64,000 nucleotides of DNA, taken from NCBI RefSeq assembly GCF_004137355.1, contig NZ_SDVB01000191.1:186001-250000 (forward strand). The letters are read 5' to 3'. Of this stretch, positions 63,574-64,000 are shown in pieces. Position 1 is the first letter of the stretch. Each line of letters opens with the position of its first letter. The notes under the pieces were generated by a model. The model saw only the letters and a program-made list of their open reading frames with translations, made no database searches and had not been told where the DNA came from. A program made the position numbers and the translations under genes. Source of the DNA: Ciceribacter ferrooxidans. GTDB taxonomy: Bacteria; Pseudomonadota; Alphaproteobacteria; Rhizobiales; Rhizobiaceae.

Positions 63574-63603
63574 TGCGGCAGCCGCTGGTTTGCGGTTGCC
63601 GCA
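63574..63603 (+). terminator. Terminator after glycine-rich gene 2
   Basis: 12-bp stem TGCGGCAGCCGC with GCGGTTGCCGCA (one G-T pair), loop TGGTTT, followed by GTTTCTT. It starts seven bases after the stop codon. Confidence 0.75.
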
Positions 63604-63708
63604 GTTTCTTGCGCGAGCGGCGGGATATGGGCCGCACGACGGCGCAAGGGCCGGGCAACACGTCGCCCAAGGACCCCGGCTTCGGCGGTCCAGAGCCGAA
63701 CGTGAGAT

Positions 63709-64000
63709 TTACCGAATTCGCACCCCGGCCGCGTCGAAGAGGAAGCATTTGCCGAGGTCGAGACCTACGTTCAGCCTGCTGCAATCGGGCGCGAACCGAA
63801 ACCCTTCCTGCTCGACGATGATGCGCTCGTCGGCCGAGAGATCGGCATAGATGTAGCTCGTATTTCCGAGATGCTCGACCACGTCGACGTCGATCGTCAG
63901 ATCGGCGTCGCCTTCGCCGGCGGGCAGGAAATGCTCCGGCCGGATGCCGAGGCTCACCTCGTCGCCGACGGAAACCCCGCTCGCGCGGACGGGGAGGTCG
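63709..64000 (-). CDS. CUT1-type sugar ABC ATPase, C-terminal part only
   Basis: Only the regulatory C-terminus is in the window: VSVGDEVSLGIRPEHFLPAG and VDVVEHLGNTSYIYADLSAD, then the terminal VGLDLGKCFLFDAAGVRIR. This is the MalK/UgpC-type OB-like domain. The 5' part with the ATPase motifs lies beyond the right edge. Its last ~60 bp are repeated at 59956-60017. Confidence 0.88.
   Translation of the reverse strand, partial: DLPVRASGVSVGDEVSLGIRPEHFLPAGEGDADLTIDVDVVEHLGNTSYIYADLSADERIIVEQEGFRFAPDCSRLNVGLDLGKCFLFDAAGVRIR

Overview
The window reads as accessory-replicon DNA of an alphaproteobacterium of the Rhizobiales, most likely Sinorhizobium/Ensifer (a pSymB-like megaplasmid). Evidence: high GC, dense packing of ABC importers with divergent LacI/AraC/LysR regulators, and an alpha-galactoside locus whose gene order and protein types match the S. 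meliloti agp/aga cluster. No tRNA, rRNA, CRISPR array, replication origin or intact insertion sequence was recognised.

Layout. (1) 1-3507: a leftward biotin-carboxylase/BCCP/PxpA (5-oxoprolinase) operon running off the left edge, with a divergent LysR regulator. (2) 3589-16925: a complete nitrate assimilation block on the + strand: NasT (ANTAR antiterminator) and NasS (nitrate sensor), a 357-bp leader with a sigma54 promoter and an ANTAR-type hairpin, then nrtA, nrtB, a fused tandem-ATPase nrtC, nirB, nirD, nasA and a shortened cysG. A palindromic mosaic repeat sits between nirB and nirD. (3) 17203-25534: a leftward Liv-type ABC importer bracketed by two acyl-CoA ligases, with a divergent hybrid histidine kinase and a response regulator that is frameshifted in its DNA-binding domain. 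(4) 28654-31252: copper nitrite reductase nirK with an NnrR-type box, divergent from a cytochrome P450. (5) 31349-38282: LacI regulator, pentose/polyol ABC importer, polyol dehydrogenase and FGGY kinase. (6) 38018-41648: an AbiEi/AbiEii toxin-antitoxin pair lying between two diverged copies of a ~600-bp kinase/VOC segment, an arrangement that looks like a single-crossover integration. (7) 41737-49090: leftward sugar ABC importer, sugar isomerase-like protein and Gfo/Idh/MocA dehydrogenase with a divergent LacI regulator and a perfect LacI-type operator. (8) 49187-59282: agpT, agaL1, agpABCD, agaL2 for alpha-galactoside uptake and hydrolysis. (9) 59538-64000: a small cupredoxin, then a module of two secreted glycine-rich proteins flanking a NarL-type two-component system with shared palindromic sites, bounded by ~60-bp repeats of the 3' end of an ABC ATPase gene that runs off the right edge.

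The genes work as separable catabolic or assimilatory cassettes. The nitrate block moves nitrate in, reduces it to nitrite (NasA) and then ammonia (NirBD, with siroheme biosynthesis contributed by CysG), under nitrogen control (sigma54) plus nitrate control (NasS/NasT on the leader RNA). Three unrelated sugar operons carry a stable hairpin directly after the binding-protein gene, consistent with differential expression. The least explained parts are the glycine-rich/two-component module, the AbiE integration scar and the nirK-P450 pair.
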